Below are positions 1 to 11,800 of a DNA stretch of 64,000 bases, piece after piece. Both the position numbers and the translations under genes were made by a program. Origin of the DNA: Larimichthys crocea (lineage: Eukaryota > Chordata > Actinopteri > Sciaenidae); assembly GCF_000972845.2 (NCBI RefSeq), contig NC_040016.1, positions 1,508,701 through 1,572,700 of the forward strand, read 5' to 3'. Position 1 is the stretch's first letter. Each line of letters begins with the position of its first letter. The notes beneath the pieces were generated by a model. That model saw only the letters and a list, made by a program, of their open reading frames with translations. It did no database searches and was not told where the DNA came from.

Positions 1-2140
1 CGTCAAACCCATAGAGAATCATCCCTTAACTCTGAACTGTGCTGGTCACGGTTTAGCATCTTTCAGGTCATTGTTTTGTATGTACAGCCAACAACTTTTT
101 TGGTTCAGTCTCACAGCTGTCCTAATCCTTGTACCCACTCACAGCAGGCAGCTGTTTTCAACCAACAAGCTGATAAACCCATTGTACACTACCTTGCCAG
201 CACCAAATGACAAGCACAGTTAGTGACTGGCTGGCAAGCATAGTGGAGCATTTAGCAGTTAAAGAGGCAGTTATTTCTCTCAGTTGTTGGAAACCAAAAC
301 AGAGGACTAAATATTGGACTTAAATTTTTAGGTGGACACAAACACAAGTCCAAATTAATGCTAATGTTGGTTTGTTTCCGTTGGATGTCTAAACACTGTT
401 TGTCAGTGGCCAAATAAATCAGTAATCAGTAAATCAATAAACAGTACATAAAACACAAGAGAGACGAAACAATGGGAGATCCATCATGACGACCCACAAC
501 CACAACCTATCCATCCAACCCCATCGACAAAGAAATAAACCCGGCCAAAAGGAAAAAAAACTGAGTCACAGATGATCTGCCCACAACTGAAATTGATCTC
601 AGTGTTTTACAATCCATCAACCAGAAACTTCTGGTTCTGCATCTGATCATAACACTCCACTCCATAATAAAAGACATGCAAGTTAGACTTCCCAAGAGAA
701 ATAAACAAAGGGAGAAAAATCCTTTACCCAATCATGAAAGAGCATTGACGGAAAAATATAAAAGCCTACATAGTGGTCGACAAACTATACATAGACAGAT
801 AGCTTTACCGCAACTCAACAACTACACCGTGGCTATTTCGAACAATATTTCATAAACACTCCCATCATTCCTTCTTAAACAAAGTTAATGTGAAGAGATA
901 TGGTTTTTATTTTAATTTTAAAAATATTCAGAGAGCTGGCTTTCCTGATCTCTATAAGTAGTGTTCCAGACAAAGGCTGCATTTCTTTCTTTTAGAGGTT
1001 TCTGGAAACTTCCAATGAACCAGTGGATGATCAGTGTTTGTAATGCAAACTCTACTGCAAATCAAAACTGAAACTCAGCAGCTAGTGTCCAAGATTTTCT
1101 TCACCTATATTTTACTATTACCAGCCTGTATGTTTTGACATGATGCGTGCATGTTAGAGTCACCACAGAGAGTTTTTGAAAGTTCTTTTTGTCTCCCAAC
1201 CACAACAATGAAATCTAAAAAGTTGGTGCTTCACTTGTATTTCCAATCTGATGTTGGACAGTAAATATGGTCCCATCCATGGCAGATTATACACTACAAT
1301 GCAGCAAAACTGACACAAAACTGTGAAGCTCGCTGCTCTGAGAGCTTTGACGCAGATCAAACCTGCCTGTGGTCCTCTTGAATTCATTATAAAATTGTTA
1401 CAAATAACAACTGAAGTTTTTATGCCTCAGTAACATATTTGCATTTACATTTAGAGTTAATGCCCTAATTTTGACAGGCAGCTGTGAATGTTTCTGCCTA
1501 CAGCTGTGAGAGTGACACATTGCAGGCCTGATCACATCTCCCTACACAACAACTGAGGATTTGCAAGTGAAGAAACCATGTTTTCTTTTTCTGCTGATCC
1601 AAATGACTTCCTGTTACTGGATATTTCAGCTGTCTCATGTGTCCGACTACATGGAAGGAAAATGTTACAATAAGAATGCAACACAAGAACAGCAATGAAT
1701 ATTTAAATATATAAAGGCTTTGCTTCACATAGCTGAATTATGCCTGATCAAATTTGTCTGTCCCATTGTGTTTTAGATTTGTGCTGATAAAGACAAAAAG
1801 GGCAATGAATCACCATATCAGTGTCCTCCAGGTATAATGCCAATGTGATGTTTATGAAGTTTACGTCCGGCGCCAACATTCAGTACCAGTAAAAGAAATA
1901 TAATATTTATGTAGGTAGACAGGTCAGTGGCAGGGTCAGACTCAGTCTTTGACTCTGGAGGCCAAGTTATCAATCATATTGGCCTTTTGTGAAAGTCTAA
2001 TGAGGATAAAGCTATTCCTAAATATAACCGTACTTAACCAGATGTACTTTCCATCCAGAATGTATTAAAATCATTCAGAATGTTCTGAGTGGTTCTGGAC
2101 AGCAGTCATTTAGCACTTTTGTGTTCAATCCATAGACTTT
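1..2140. other. Non-coding stretch, no gene seen
   Basis: AT-rich sequence with only short open frames on the minus strand (at most about 75 codons), none with recognisable domains, exon-like composition or good splice borders. I see no repeat family I can name. It is probably intergenic DNA or a 5' intron of the gene at the right end. Confidence 0.6.
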
Positions 2141-2144
2141 CTAA

Positions 2145-2570
2145 AAGATATACAGTACGTTATCCATGACATCACCCAGTGGTTGCTCTGGTCGCTGCTA
2201 TCTTGGCAGTCCTGACTCCATCAACTCTTTTGAATCCAAAAATGGGCAAGGACGTGTGGCATAGGCTCAAACAAGTCACCTGTGATGACACTCACCTGTC
2301 AAAGCATCTATACTCTTAATTATGCATAATTTTAAGCCTCAATAAAGCCTTAATAATTTGAACGGGTCAGTTGTATAAAAAATCACCCCCAGTACAGTTG
2401 TCATGAACCAAAACCATTTTTTGTACCAGGTTGTAAACATGTTTATTTCTGCTGTCAAGCTGGATATTTTAATGTGGGGAGCTCGACTCATTTTGTAGCC
2501 AGCCTCAAGTGGCAGTTCAAGGAACTGCAGTTTCAACACTTCTGGTTAGCTTCACTATTCTCCGGTGCCT
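2145..2570 (+). repeat. Dispersed teleost repeat, copy 1
   Basis: This stretch aligns by eye along its length with 15150-15630. Shared blocks include ATGACATCACCCAG/ATGATATCACCCAG, a GGCAGTCCTG block, AATTATGCATAA, a TTGAACRGGT block, and CCTCAAGTGGCAGTTCAAGG against CTCAAGTGGACATTGAAAG. It resembles an interspersed repeat I have seen widely in percomorph genomes, but I cannot assign its class. I see no long open frame or terminal repeats. Boundaries are good to about 20 bp. Confidence 0.65.
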
Positions 2571-3547
2571 CCCTACACTAAAATTAAAACCTATTTCTTC
2601 ACTGTAAAGGATTAAAAGGACGGGAAATCTGACTACATTAACCACATGAAGAAGAAAGAGAATCCATTAACTTGTTACCATTTTTTTTTAATAATATATG
2701 TGTGGAATTGACATATTTTTGACAGATTGTGTTTTTAACATATTCAGTTAAATGCATGTTGACACATTTTACTTTGACTTTTCTGAATTGTTTAGACATT
2801 AGTTAGATACTGCCAAGCTGAATTTATATTGTAGAGAGAAAAGATTTCAACTTTGTCAGCACTTCCCATAAGAGGAGCGGTATTTCACTGTGCCAATTAG
2901 ACTTACAGATCCTCTGAAACAAGGGTTTAGAGAAAAGAAAGGCACACGTTGCTTCACATCTGATTTACTTTAATTCTCTTTTTAACAGGGCAGCTTTTCA
3001 TTTTTGCCCTAAGTTCAAACAGACTGAGAAAGAGGGAGAGACACATAGTGTGAGGCAATATTATAGTAATCTAAACCAGAGTGATGGGAACATGAATCAG
3101 GAACCACAGAAAATAAGCTCTGTGGTGAAGCTGCCTTGACACCATTGCTTTATCATTTCTACTCTCTTTCTTTGGTTCCCCCTCCCCCCTTAAGCCCCCT
3201 CTCTCCGTAGCATCACAAAGCATCTAACAGGATGCTGTCTCCATGGTGATTCTAATAGGTCTTTTTGGCAAGGTCACCTTCACCAGAGCAAGAAAGTCAC
3301 CCAGAGAAGAATGCGCCAGGAACATGAAGAACAATGTCAATTTTTAAAACAAAGATAAGGAGCGTGACTAACAAGCAGAAAATGAGAAGGAAGGAAGAAA
3401 ATCAAGGATTTGATTGTGGGGGAAGAGATGCCAACAGAGATGGAAGAAGATGGTGGAAAACAACAGAAAAGAGGAGCAAGGAAAGGGGGAGGGGTGCATA
3501 AACAAGCAAACAGCTCAAAGCAAACCTCATGCTTGGGTTGAAGCTAA
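2571..3547. other. Non-coding stretch, no gene seen
   Basis: AT-rich, with a pyrimidine-rich patch near 3165-3205 and purine-rich sequence around 3360-3500. The open frame at 3414-3635 runs into the SINE that follows and has no domain character. Nothing else is supported. Confidence 0.55.
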
Positions 3548-3565
3548 TCTTAGAGAAACATGTTT

Positions 3566-3773
3566 TTCTTTTTTTTTAAGATATTCTTTTGGCCTTTTCA
3601 AGCGTTTATTGTATATAGAGACAGCTGAAGAGTGACAGGAATGTGGGGAGAGAGAGATGGAGAATGACATGCAGATAATGGCTGCAGGTCAGATTCAAAC
3701 CCTGGGCCACTGCAGCAAGGACTAAGCCTTTTGTACATGGGGCGGACGCTCTACCAACTGAGCTAAACAACAC
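3566..3773 (-). mobile_element. tRNA-derived SINE (minus strand), copy 1
   Basis: Read on the minus strand, the head is tRNA-like: TAGCTCAGTTGGTAGAGCG matches a pol III A box, and GGGTTTGAATC about 50-60 bp later matches a B box. A tRNA-unrelated body and an A-rich tail follow; the tail appears as a T run from 3566 on the + strand. It is flanked by an 18-bp duplication with 16 identities (3548-3565 and 3774-3791; TCTTAGAGAAAC versus TCTTGGAGAAAC), as expected for target-primed reverse transcription. The body resembles the element at 22279-22455. It is not a functional tRNA gene, because no complete cloverleaf is present. The family name is not assigned. Confidence 0.8.
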
Positions 3774-3791
3774 TCTTGGAGAAACCTGTTT

Positions 3792-5364
3792 AGTGAACGA
3801 TGTATAGAAAGAGTCCAGCTCAGGAGTCCACTCACTCTATACACGCTCTGCTTTGGATGAAGCTCCAGATAACCTGGAAGCAAATCAGCAGTTGCATGCA
3901 AAGAAGCCAGCTGGCATCTGGGATAACATGGATTTTACATACACACACACACTCCATCATTTCTCCTTGTTTGCTTCACTCCATCTCACCTCAATCTGCC
4001 GTGTCATAACCGTCCTCCTTGCTAAAGTTCACCCTCTCTGACTCTACGTGACAGCAGTCCAGGGCTGTACCCCCTGCAGAGTGTGCTGGAGGTGGCCTTC
4101 GCCTGGGGCCATCAATATTTCAGACTCTCTCAACACTCTTGCTCATAGTAGGGTAGATGGGCCACTCAGAGCCCAGGGGGAGGTGCTGATGGAGAGACAG
4201 AGGAGGAGGGAAAAAGATTAGAGCTGGAGACTGATAGGTGAGACAGAGCAGGTATGATATGGGAGAGTAAATGATAGGTTGAGTGATGGAGAGGGGTGAA
4301 TGAATATGAGGACCAAATGATAGTGTGCACTATCAAAGAATGAGTAAAGGGGGAAATAGATGTAGACATGAAATGCGGATAATGCAGAGATAATGTAGAG
4401 AATGGAAGAAGCACCAGGCTGGGTGAGTGAAAAATGGGTTGATGAAAACATAATTTTTCTGTTTTGTTTCTGGATGGATGGCCACTGGATTTGTCAGGAT
4501 TGTTAATGTAGCCCTATCAGTGTTGCATGATGAACTGGAGAGTAAATCTTGGAAGAGAGAGCAAGAGAAAGAGAGAAATAATTGTGATAATGGTAACGAT
4601 CTGTATATTTATGACTCTGAAAATCCATTTGCTTGAGGAGAACATTAAGCAGTTAATTATCTATTGAAAATGGGGCAATAACATGGAGGGACAGATGTGA
4701 ATACGGAGTGGAAAGTGAGCAAGAGATGGATGGATGGATGGATGGATGGATGGATGGATGGATGGATGGATTTAGAGGGGTTCACCAGACACAGATGCTC
4801 ATCCTGTCTGACTGCTGACAGAGAGCCTCCTGCTCTCCTTTCCTCCTCACCCTCTCTTCCTTTTGTCTCAGTGTTAAAGAGCTGCCTTAGCCAACTGTTG
4901 CTACGACTACAGCTGTTGCCACAATGGTGGTCATTAGGGTTCGTTACCATAGTAAGGAGGTTCCTGGGGGCAATCAGAGAAGAGACACTGCATCCCCAGT
5001 CATGGTCGATATGTTGAGGTTGTTTATGGGTGTAATGTGAAAGCAATCATTGTAGTGAGTTATAGTTCATTAGCCAATAAGATGTTTACATTGATTAGAA
5101 ATTAAGCTTGATCTTTTACTGACCAATGAGACCATAAAACATGGAGCTATAATGACAAAGATTGTAATTTCTTAAAGGTTTGTACATAAATCACAGATCG
5201 GAGTCTTAATAAACTACATCGTAGGTAGTTGACCTTTAGCTAAACTCTGCAGCTGCAGAACGTTATATTATAGACATAATATGTACATCAATAACACGTT
5301 TTGTTGACAATTCAACTGCACAGATACAGTAGGTCAACATATGTGATGCCCTGACAATATATTT
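3792..5364. other. Non-coding stretch with a microsatellite
   Basis: No gene is supported. Open frames on either strand around 4657-5046 arise from the GATG repeat and the purine-rich sequence on its left. The purine-rich tract 4170-4400 is low complexity. Confidence 0.55.
4735..4770. repeat. (GATG)9 microsatellite
   Basis: Perfect GATG/TGGA tandem repeat of about 36 bp. It creates spurious open frames on both strands (MDGWMDGW on +, IHPSIHPS on -). Confidence 0.95.
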
Positions 5365-5832
5365 TAAAACAAAGGTGCCAGCCATGCTAGGAGCTCTGCA
5401 AGGCTGTACCTGACAGCAGTGCTATGAGATGATTGCTAACATGCTCAAAATGATCATGCTAACTTGCAAATGTTTAACCAGTACAACATTTATTGTCTTT
5501 ATCAATTTAGTTCAGTTTAATTTGTGTTAACATGCTAACTTGCTAACATGCTAATTGGATATTATGAGTGCACAAACTTCTTTGGCAGTGCATTGTTGAG
5601 ACATTTCACACAAAACAATGTCATCCTCATGTTCCCCCAGAGGAAAAAGACAGGGTCACCAGAGTTAATTTGTCTTGTAGTCAGAAAACTATGATCGTCT
5701 GTACCTCTGTAACTTTTGCAGCAATCCATGAAATAGTGAGATATTTCAATCTAGACCAAAGTGGTGGACAGACTGATCAACCCACTGACACTGCCATCCC
5801 CGGAGCCACCCTGCTAGCATGGCTAAAAATAC
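5365..5832 (+). repeat. Dispersed 'GCTAACATGCTA' repeat, copy 1
   Basis: It contains the runs GCTAACATGCTCAAAATGA and AACATGCTAACTTGCTAACA, then a GTTGAGACATTTCAC block, GACAGGGTCACCAGAG, and an end block CCAAAGTGGTGGACAGAC...GCTAGCATGGCTAAAAA. The left half matches 41555-41830 (CTAACATCAGC, ACATGCTCACAATGACAATG). This layout is familiar from teleost interspersed repeats, but I cannot assign a transposon class. The 145-codon open frame at 5568-6005 overlaps it and is not credible as a gene. Confidence 0.6.
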
Positions 5833-8662
5833 AAAACCAAAGTAGGCTGTTCTATCCCCTACTGTATCCATGTACAATACATTATATATTTAATAGCTTT
5901 ATCCTCTTGTGTTGTTATTTGTATGGTTTTAAAACCTGTTTTACGGGTCTGGTCATTTCCTTTTTTGCATATTACTCTCTTTACAGCATGAACATTTGTC
6001 AGTGATGATGGACTAGTTAAAGAAGTTAAGTATGCCAGAGATAACTTATAGGGGACAAGAAGTGGAGCATGAAGTAGAGCAAGAAAGTAGCACTCACAGA
6101 GCAAGGCTAAACTAAAATGAGTCTCTTGTGGTGTTCCCCCTGGAGTCAGCTGCAGTTTCACTGTAACAATGACCAGTAAGATATTTGACCCCAATAGGGT
6201 TGACTGTGAGCTCTCACAGCAAAAAGGAAAAGGAAACAGTGAGTGACCTCTGACCCATACTTCATGTAAATGGAAATATGTTTTGCTGATGTCAAGCAGA
6301 GGATCCTGTATCCCAGTGATTTTAAAATGTCTTGTCTAGGTGTGAAAATAATTTGAGGTTGTTGAGTAGCCGTCACTATCTCTGTAAATAGAGAAGCTGA
6401 TAAAATATCCATGGGGTGATATGAAATATCGACCAAGTCCTTGGCACTGCCCTCTCAACCATCCTCTAATTTGATCACACTTTGACACAAAGAGATCACC
6501 CTCAAGCTTCTCCCACAGCGCTTTCCAAAACACTTTGGAAGGTGAGTGTCCCTATGTATCACCTCTGATGCCTCTGTGGTTTTATCAGAGACTTCACCTA
6601 GCCATGACCCACCATCCTGGCTCTAGATAAGTTACCTTTAAGCACTTTTGCTGAGGCTACATTCCTATCACTGACAGGACAGGAGAGAGGGACAGTGGGT
6701 AAATCCTCCACATCCAAAGTGGATTACGGGGACCTACTCCTTTGGTGCACTGCCTGAGTCTGAATAAAGGGCCGTGCTGGGAAGTAGAAAAGGATGACAA
6801 TGTGCAGAAATTTGATACAGAAGTGTGCACATTTCTATGAGAGCGCATACTGTAAGAGAGCCGGATAAAGAGAGAGAAAAAGCAACATGATGTCATGTTT
6901 GCTTCTCTGAACTAAACGTCTTCGCATCTATCTCTCAGCGGTGTAGTCGCTATTTGCTTTTTTATGCCTTTTGTAATCCAAGCTCAACTAAGAAGGGGGG
7001 TGTTGTTGTTTATTTACAAAGCAGCTTGGTGTGTCCGATCAAAGCAGGATTAAGAGTGATCAACTGTGAGTGTTAGCAAAAAGATAGAAGGAGAGAGAAA
7101 ATCAAACTGATAAAAAGAGATGTTGCACGGGGCTTATGAGAAAGCAATTAGACAGAGTGGTGAAACAAAGACATCGACGGGTTAGCAGAAAGAGAAAGGA
7201 GAGTTGAATGGGAGATGACAGAGATGAGCGGCTGATGAGCAGCAGAGAGGCTGCGTGGCCTGTAGTCAAACAGTCTGATGTGGCTCAGAGTGGCTGCCTC
7301 AGACAGCAAAAAGTGTGTCACAGGAGAGCTACGTTAATGCACCAGGCTAATGTTGCCTCAGTGAGCCCCTGCTGCATTCATGCCCTCCCGGTTAGCACTT
7401 ACTGTTACTGTTTGCACACGTCATGCCCCAAGAAGCCATAACAGCATGAGACACAATGAAGGGTTTAGCTCATACATGGGTAAAACAGGCCTGCGGTCAA
7501 ACTCTGCTGTGAGGATCTACACTAGTCACTAATCGCTGTTCAGTCTAGAAATGTTTTTTTTTTCTCCTCAGATGACCTTAAAAGCACCAGAGACTGGCAA
7601 AGAATCCAAATTCAGCTAAACAAATAGCAAAGCTGTGTGCACTTTCAAGGATCAATACAGTATTGGCAGAGTTATTGATCTCAAAATATGCAGTGATACT
7701 TACAGAGTCAGTTTGCAACATAGTGCTTTGAAGTTAAAGGTACCACATGAGAAAAAAAAAGTTTAGATTAATAATGTATTAGTGAAGTAAAACACATTGT
7801 ACCACACAAACTAGTTCTTACATTCTTACACAAAAAAATGATCTTCCTGTTTGAAGTGAAGAATAAAAGAGATAATGGGATGATACCTGGCATGATTAAA
7901 ATGCTGTATAATGATGATCTAATCGGGAAGTTTTGAAATTGCATTTGACAAAAACAGTACAACATTGTATTTTAATAATATTTGACAGACCAAATAGCAT
8001 TGGTTAGGTTAGCATGATCCGTTTTTTCCCCTCTCAAACTAAACAGTTTGAACTAACTCTACACTTTAAGTTCAGTGTATCATTTAGTAATGGATTTCCA
8101 GATAGTTGGAGTGACCCAATCCATCCAGTTCTTTATTTGTATTGTATTGTTGTTATTGTGATATTTCAGTTCATCATAGCCACTAGCTGTTACCACCCAG
8201 TCAGTTAAAACTGCATCATCCCCTTCTTCGTGTATATATTTGTTGAACAAGATACAAACAATGTAGTTCCACCGCACCTCTAAATCTGAGCTAAATCTTG
8301 TGTTAGAACTTGCACTGGAAAATCCATACTTTCTTCTTTAAATCTTTAAGATGTTCATCTTGGTCTTGTTTTTGTTGTTTTTAATATCACTCTGGGAAAA
8401 TAGGCCTCAACACTCTCTCGAATATTCACTCTCATGAATACCATAAGCACATTTGATTATGGCTGCAGGCTGCCAATTACTCTACAGGCATTTTTTTGTG
8501 TCCCAGCAGATGGGTTGTTTCATTTGATTTCTGAGTCCCCCTTATGTAAAAGATGCAGTTGTTTATTGATTGAATCACACACACACATAGATCCTCACAA
8601 AGGTATACAGGTATAATGTACCATTCACTCATATGCAAATACTTTCAGTGAACATACTGCTG

Positions 8663-8665
<3 letters not shown>

Positions 8666-8708
<43 letters not shown>

Positions 8709-8710
8709 CA
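8666..8710. repeat. (CA)n microsatellite
   Basis: About 45 bp of ACAC dinucleotide repeat with one CG interruption (ACGCAC near 8700). Confidence 0.95.
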
Positions 8711-8852
8711 TGCCACAGTTGACCTCTGGCTAATGAAAGATGAACCCACTAGCAAAACCCAAAATGATGGTAGGAGTGTATGAGGTCAGATATTTAGCCT
8801 GCATCAGAGCTTTGAAAACCTCGGGGGAGCCACAACTTCTCTAATCAAGCAG

Positions 8853-8879
8853 AGGTCAGGGTAAGGTCAGTTTAGGTCA
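8853..8879 (+). promoter_or_regulatory. Candidate nuclear-receptor element: DR5 plus DR4
   Basis: Three perfect AGGTCA half-sites in direct orientation lie at 8853-8858, 8864-8869 and 8874-8879, with spacers of 5 (GGGTA) and 4 (GTTT) bases. By the known spacing rules, DR5 is preferred by RAR/RXR and DR4 by TR/RXR or LXR/RXR. A fourth AGGTCA lies at 8783-8788 and an inverted TGACCT near 8719. The motif arrangement is seen directly; binding and target gene are inference. Confidence 0.4.
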
Positions 8880-11800
8880 TCGATCAGTCCTGTCTTGGTG
8901 GCAAACATCCAATAACCATTGTGATATCATCATTGATTCTCACCATGTGAAGGAAGATGAAAAAAAGGACAGGCGACTAGGCAACTTCTTTTTAATACTT
9001 GTCCTGACTCAAATAATACTAAAAAAAAAAACTTTAAAGTGACATGACATTATATGTCACTACTTCCTGATTTAAATATCGGGGAAAGCACACAAAACAT
9101 ATTTGTTTTCTGACTTGTTTTCTGTCATACTTTCTATCTTTATTAAAAATAATAAGTGGTTGATTGCAAAACATGAACAATACATCCCAATTCAAGTTCA
9201 GTTAAACTTGATCATATTAATATTAGTATATAAAACAGCATTATGAAAAGAGTTCAGTTCTTCAGTTTAGTTTGTTATAAGGGGTTTGTCTGAATATTTA
9301 CAGTATATTATGTTTAGCAATGTGACTCTCCAAAATACAGTCAGGCCTGCATCAAACAAGAAGAGTTTCTGGAGAGATTTAATCCAGATGGAATGCAATT
9401 ACCTCACAAGTGTTAAACCTGTGAAGTTCTGAAATGGTTCTAAAAGCCCTAACGAAAATGATAGAATGACCTGACCTTAAATTAACAAAAAGCAGCATTA
9501 AATCTACTTTGATCCAATGTTGTAAGACAAGAAAACTTCAAAGGGGAATTGAAACTTTTAATAGGCCCTGTGACACAACTTAGATTTAAAAGGAAGGGTA
9601 TTTTTCTGTGTGTAACACTTGCTATTTTAATGCACCTTCTCACAACACAGTGTCATGATTAGCACACACAAACTCACACTAGATTATTTTAAACTTAAAA
9701 TGTGAATACTAAATGCATCCAGGTGTGATGAGATCCGAAAAACAGAATAGACTAGAAGTTAATTAAGGTTGTCCTTGTTTTTCAACTGAACCACAGCACT
9801 TTGATATTTCTGCTTATGTCAAACACACATTTGTCACTAGAAATAGTCTAATGTTTTAGGTGACACCAGGCAGCAATGGATGGATCCTATAATATTTAAT
9901 ACAAGACTCCAACAGCATCCCAAAATTAGGGTCTGTCATGCGCTGCCTGTGTCATGTGTGGTCCTAAGATGCTCTAATAAATCACAGTAGTATGTTTGTC
10001 TTAGAAAAAAATATATACTTTACCCAGACATTAGCTTCTCTTAGTTAAGGTCTGTTTGTGCTGCACTCTAATCTCTGAATATTACCTTCAGGTATGAAAC
10101 ATATTTAAAAAAAAAAAAAAAGTCAAAAGAAAAGCTCAGAGTGCCAACTGGATTTATTGTACATTGAAAAGTTGTGCCTTCATACTGTTAGTGAACAAAA
10201 ACCAAAAGTCATTATGTAAGTGGAAAAAAATTCTGCTGATTCATGATATGGCTTTCCTGGAGTTTTACTGCCTTAGGAAGCATTTTCCTAATCTAATCTA
10301 TGGTTTTTAATTGAAATGCTTTATCTCTCAAGATGTGCCAGCTTGCCTATCTTGAACAACTAATTGATTTTCCAAATAAAGTAAAAAGTTGTCGAGACAA
10401 TAAGCAGTTTCGAAGACAATGAAACACATTCACAAAGCGCTATAAAAATGTTCTTATTCACAAATCAAAACTATGCTGGCTAGTAAAAATCTAACCTTTA
10501 GAGCAGTTTAGCAGGAACACATATTTTTTAAATTTTATGTGTGGTTTGTTATGACGAAGCTGATGAGCTATCTCTGTGTTACAGGATTTCTTCCTCTCTG
10601 AACCTGCTCTGCTCTGACCTCAACAAGAATCTTTTCAGTCCCTCCAATAAGGTACAGTACATGTTTTTTCTCCAGCCCTCAGGATTGTGATATTGTGTCT
10701 TCATATAATGCCTTCGTTAGCATCTTCTACCCAGTTGTGAAATGGACTAGAGAGCCACTGCTAATGAGACAGTGGCCTGCTTTATGTTTTTGCTGGATAC
10801 ATTGAAACCGCCAGGAGAATCAGCTAATAGGCAACAGAAAGACAGCACGCCTTGACCTTGTCCAGATTAAACTACGATGGATCCTCAAGGCATTTAGACT
10901 GAACGCAGCTGTCAAACAGAAAAAAAGTATGAAGCTGTGGGAGACAGAAATTGTCCTTTGTGCAAATCTCGGAGGGTTTTTCTTTGCTCAGGCCAAAACC
11001 TGAATCCGAATAGAAATGTCATTGTATGCGATGTTAAATAGTTTGAATGTAACAGGAGTACAGTAAATGTACCAGTATTGTGTTGTTGCATGGATGGCAG
11101 GGCATGTTTTGTCATGCAGACGCATGCACAATGTTGCCTGCAGGCCAGTGAGCACTGATGGAACATAGCCACGATGCTCAGCATCATGAGTGTCCTCTGT
11201 GGGCTTCCCTGAGGTACAACAGTGGACTCTTGATTTCACACTGGATTAATTTCACTCTGAGCACAAACCTCTTCTGCGATGCTATCCATAAGAGCAAACT
11301 GACAGTCATGTGAAGCAGCTTCTTTACATATAACACAGCAGCTTTGTTTTTCCAAAGACTATGGTGCTTGTTGCTCTTCAGAGGAAAATTAAGTCGCATT
11401 TTAATGTTTAATGTGAAAAGGCAGAACCTGTGACTGTGCACCTTGTCGTTAAATGTCCAGTGACACTGATAGTACCTCCTTGATTTTTGTACTCAAAGAA
11501 ACAAATCAATATCCTTTCTGCAGCTGGTAGTGATTTTTTGCTCCACTGAGCTGCTCGACGTACATACAACACAGTTACCCATTCATCAGGGCATACTGAA
11601 AACATTAAAGGGTGAAAAGTTTAAAAGCCTAACTTTTTTACAGTCTGGGATACAAAAAAAAAACTGGTTTAATACATTTTTGAACAAATGGCTGACCTCT
11701 GAAAATATTGATTGAATCAGTATTACCTAAAATAAAACTGTTCTGTAGGGTGGAATCATAAATGGACAAATATCTGAGAGCATAAACCCCTAATGAAATA

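Noticed and set aside
3727..3773. tRNA gene (A-box-like TAGCTCAGTTGG on minus)
   Set aside because: The B box is followed by SINE body and A-rich tail, with flanking target duplication and no complete cloverleaf, so it is a SINE head.
4657..5046. 129-codon minus-strand open frame and 106-codon + strand frame
   Set aside because: Both come from the (GATG) repeat and its flanks; the same region being open on both strands reflects low complexity.
5568..6005. 145-codon + strand open frame
   Set aside because: Its first half is the dispersed repeat at 5365-5832 and the rest is AT-rich intergenic sequence; no protein family is recognisable.
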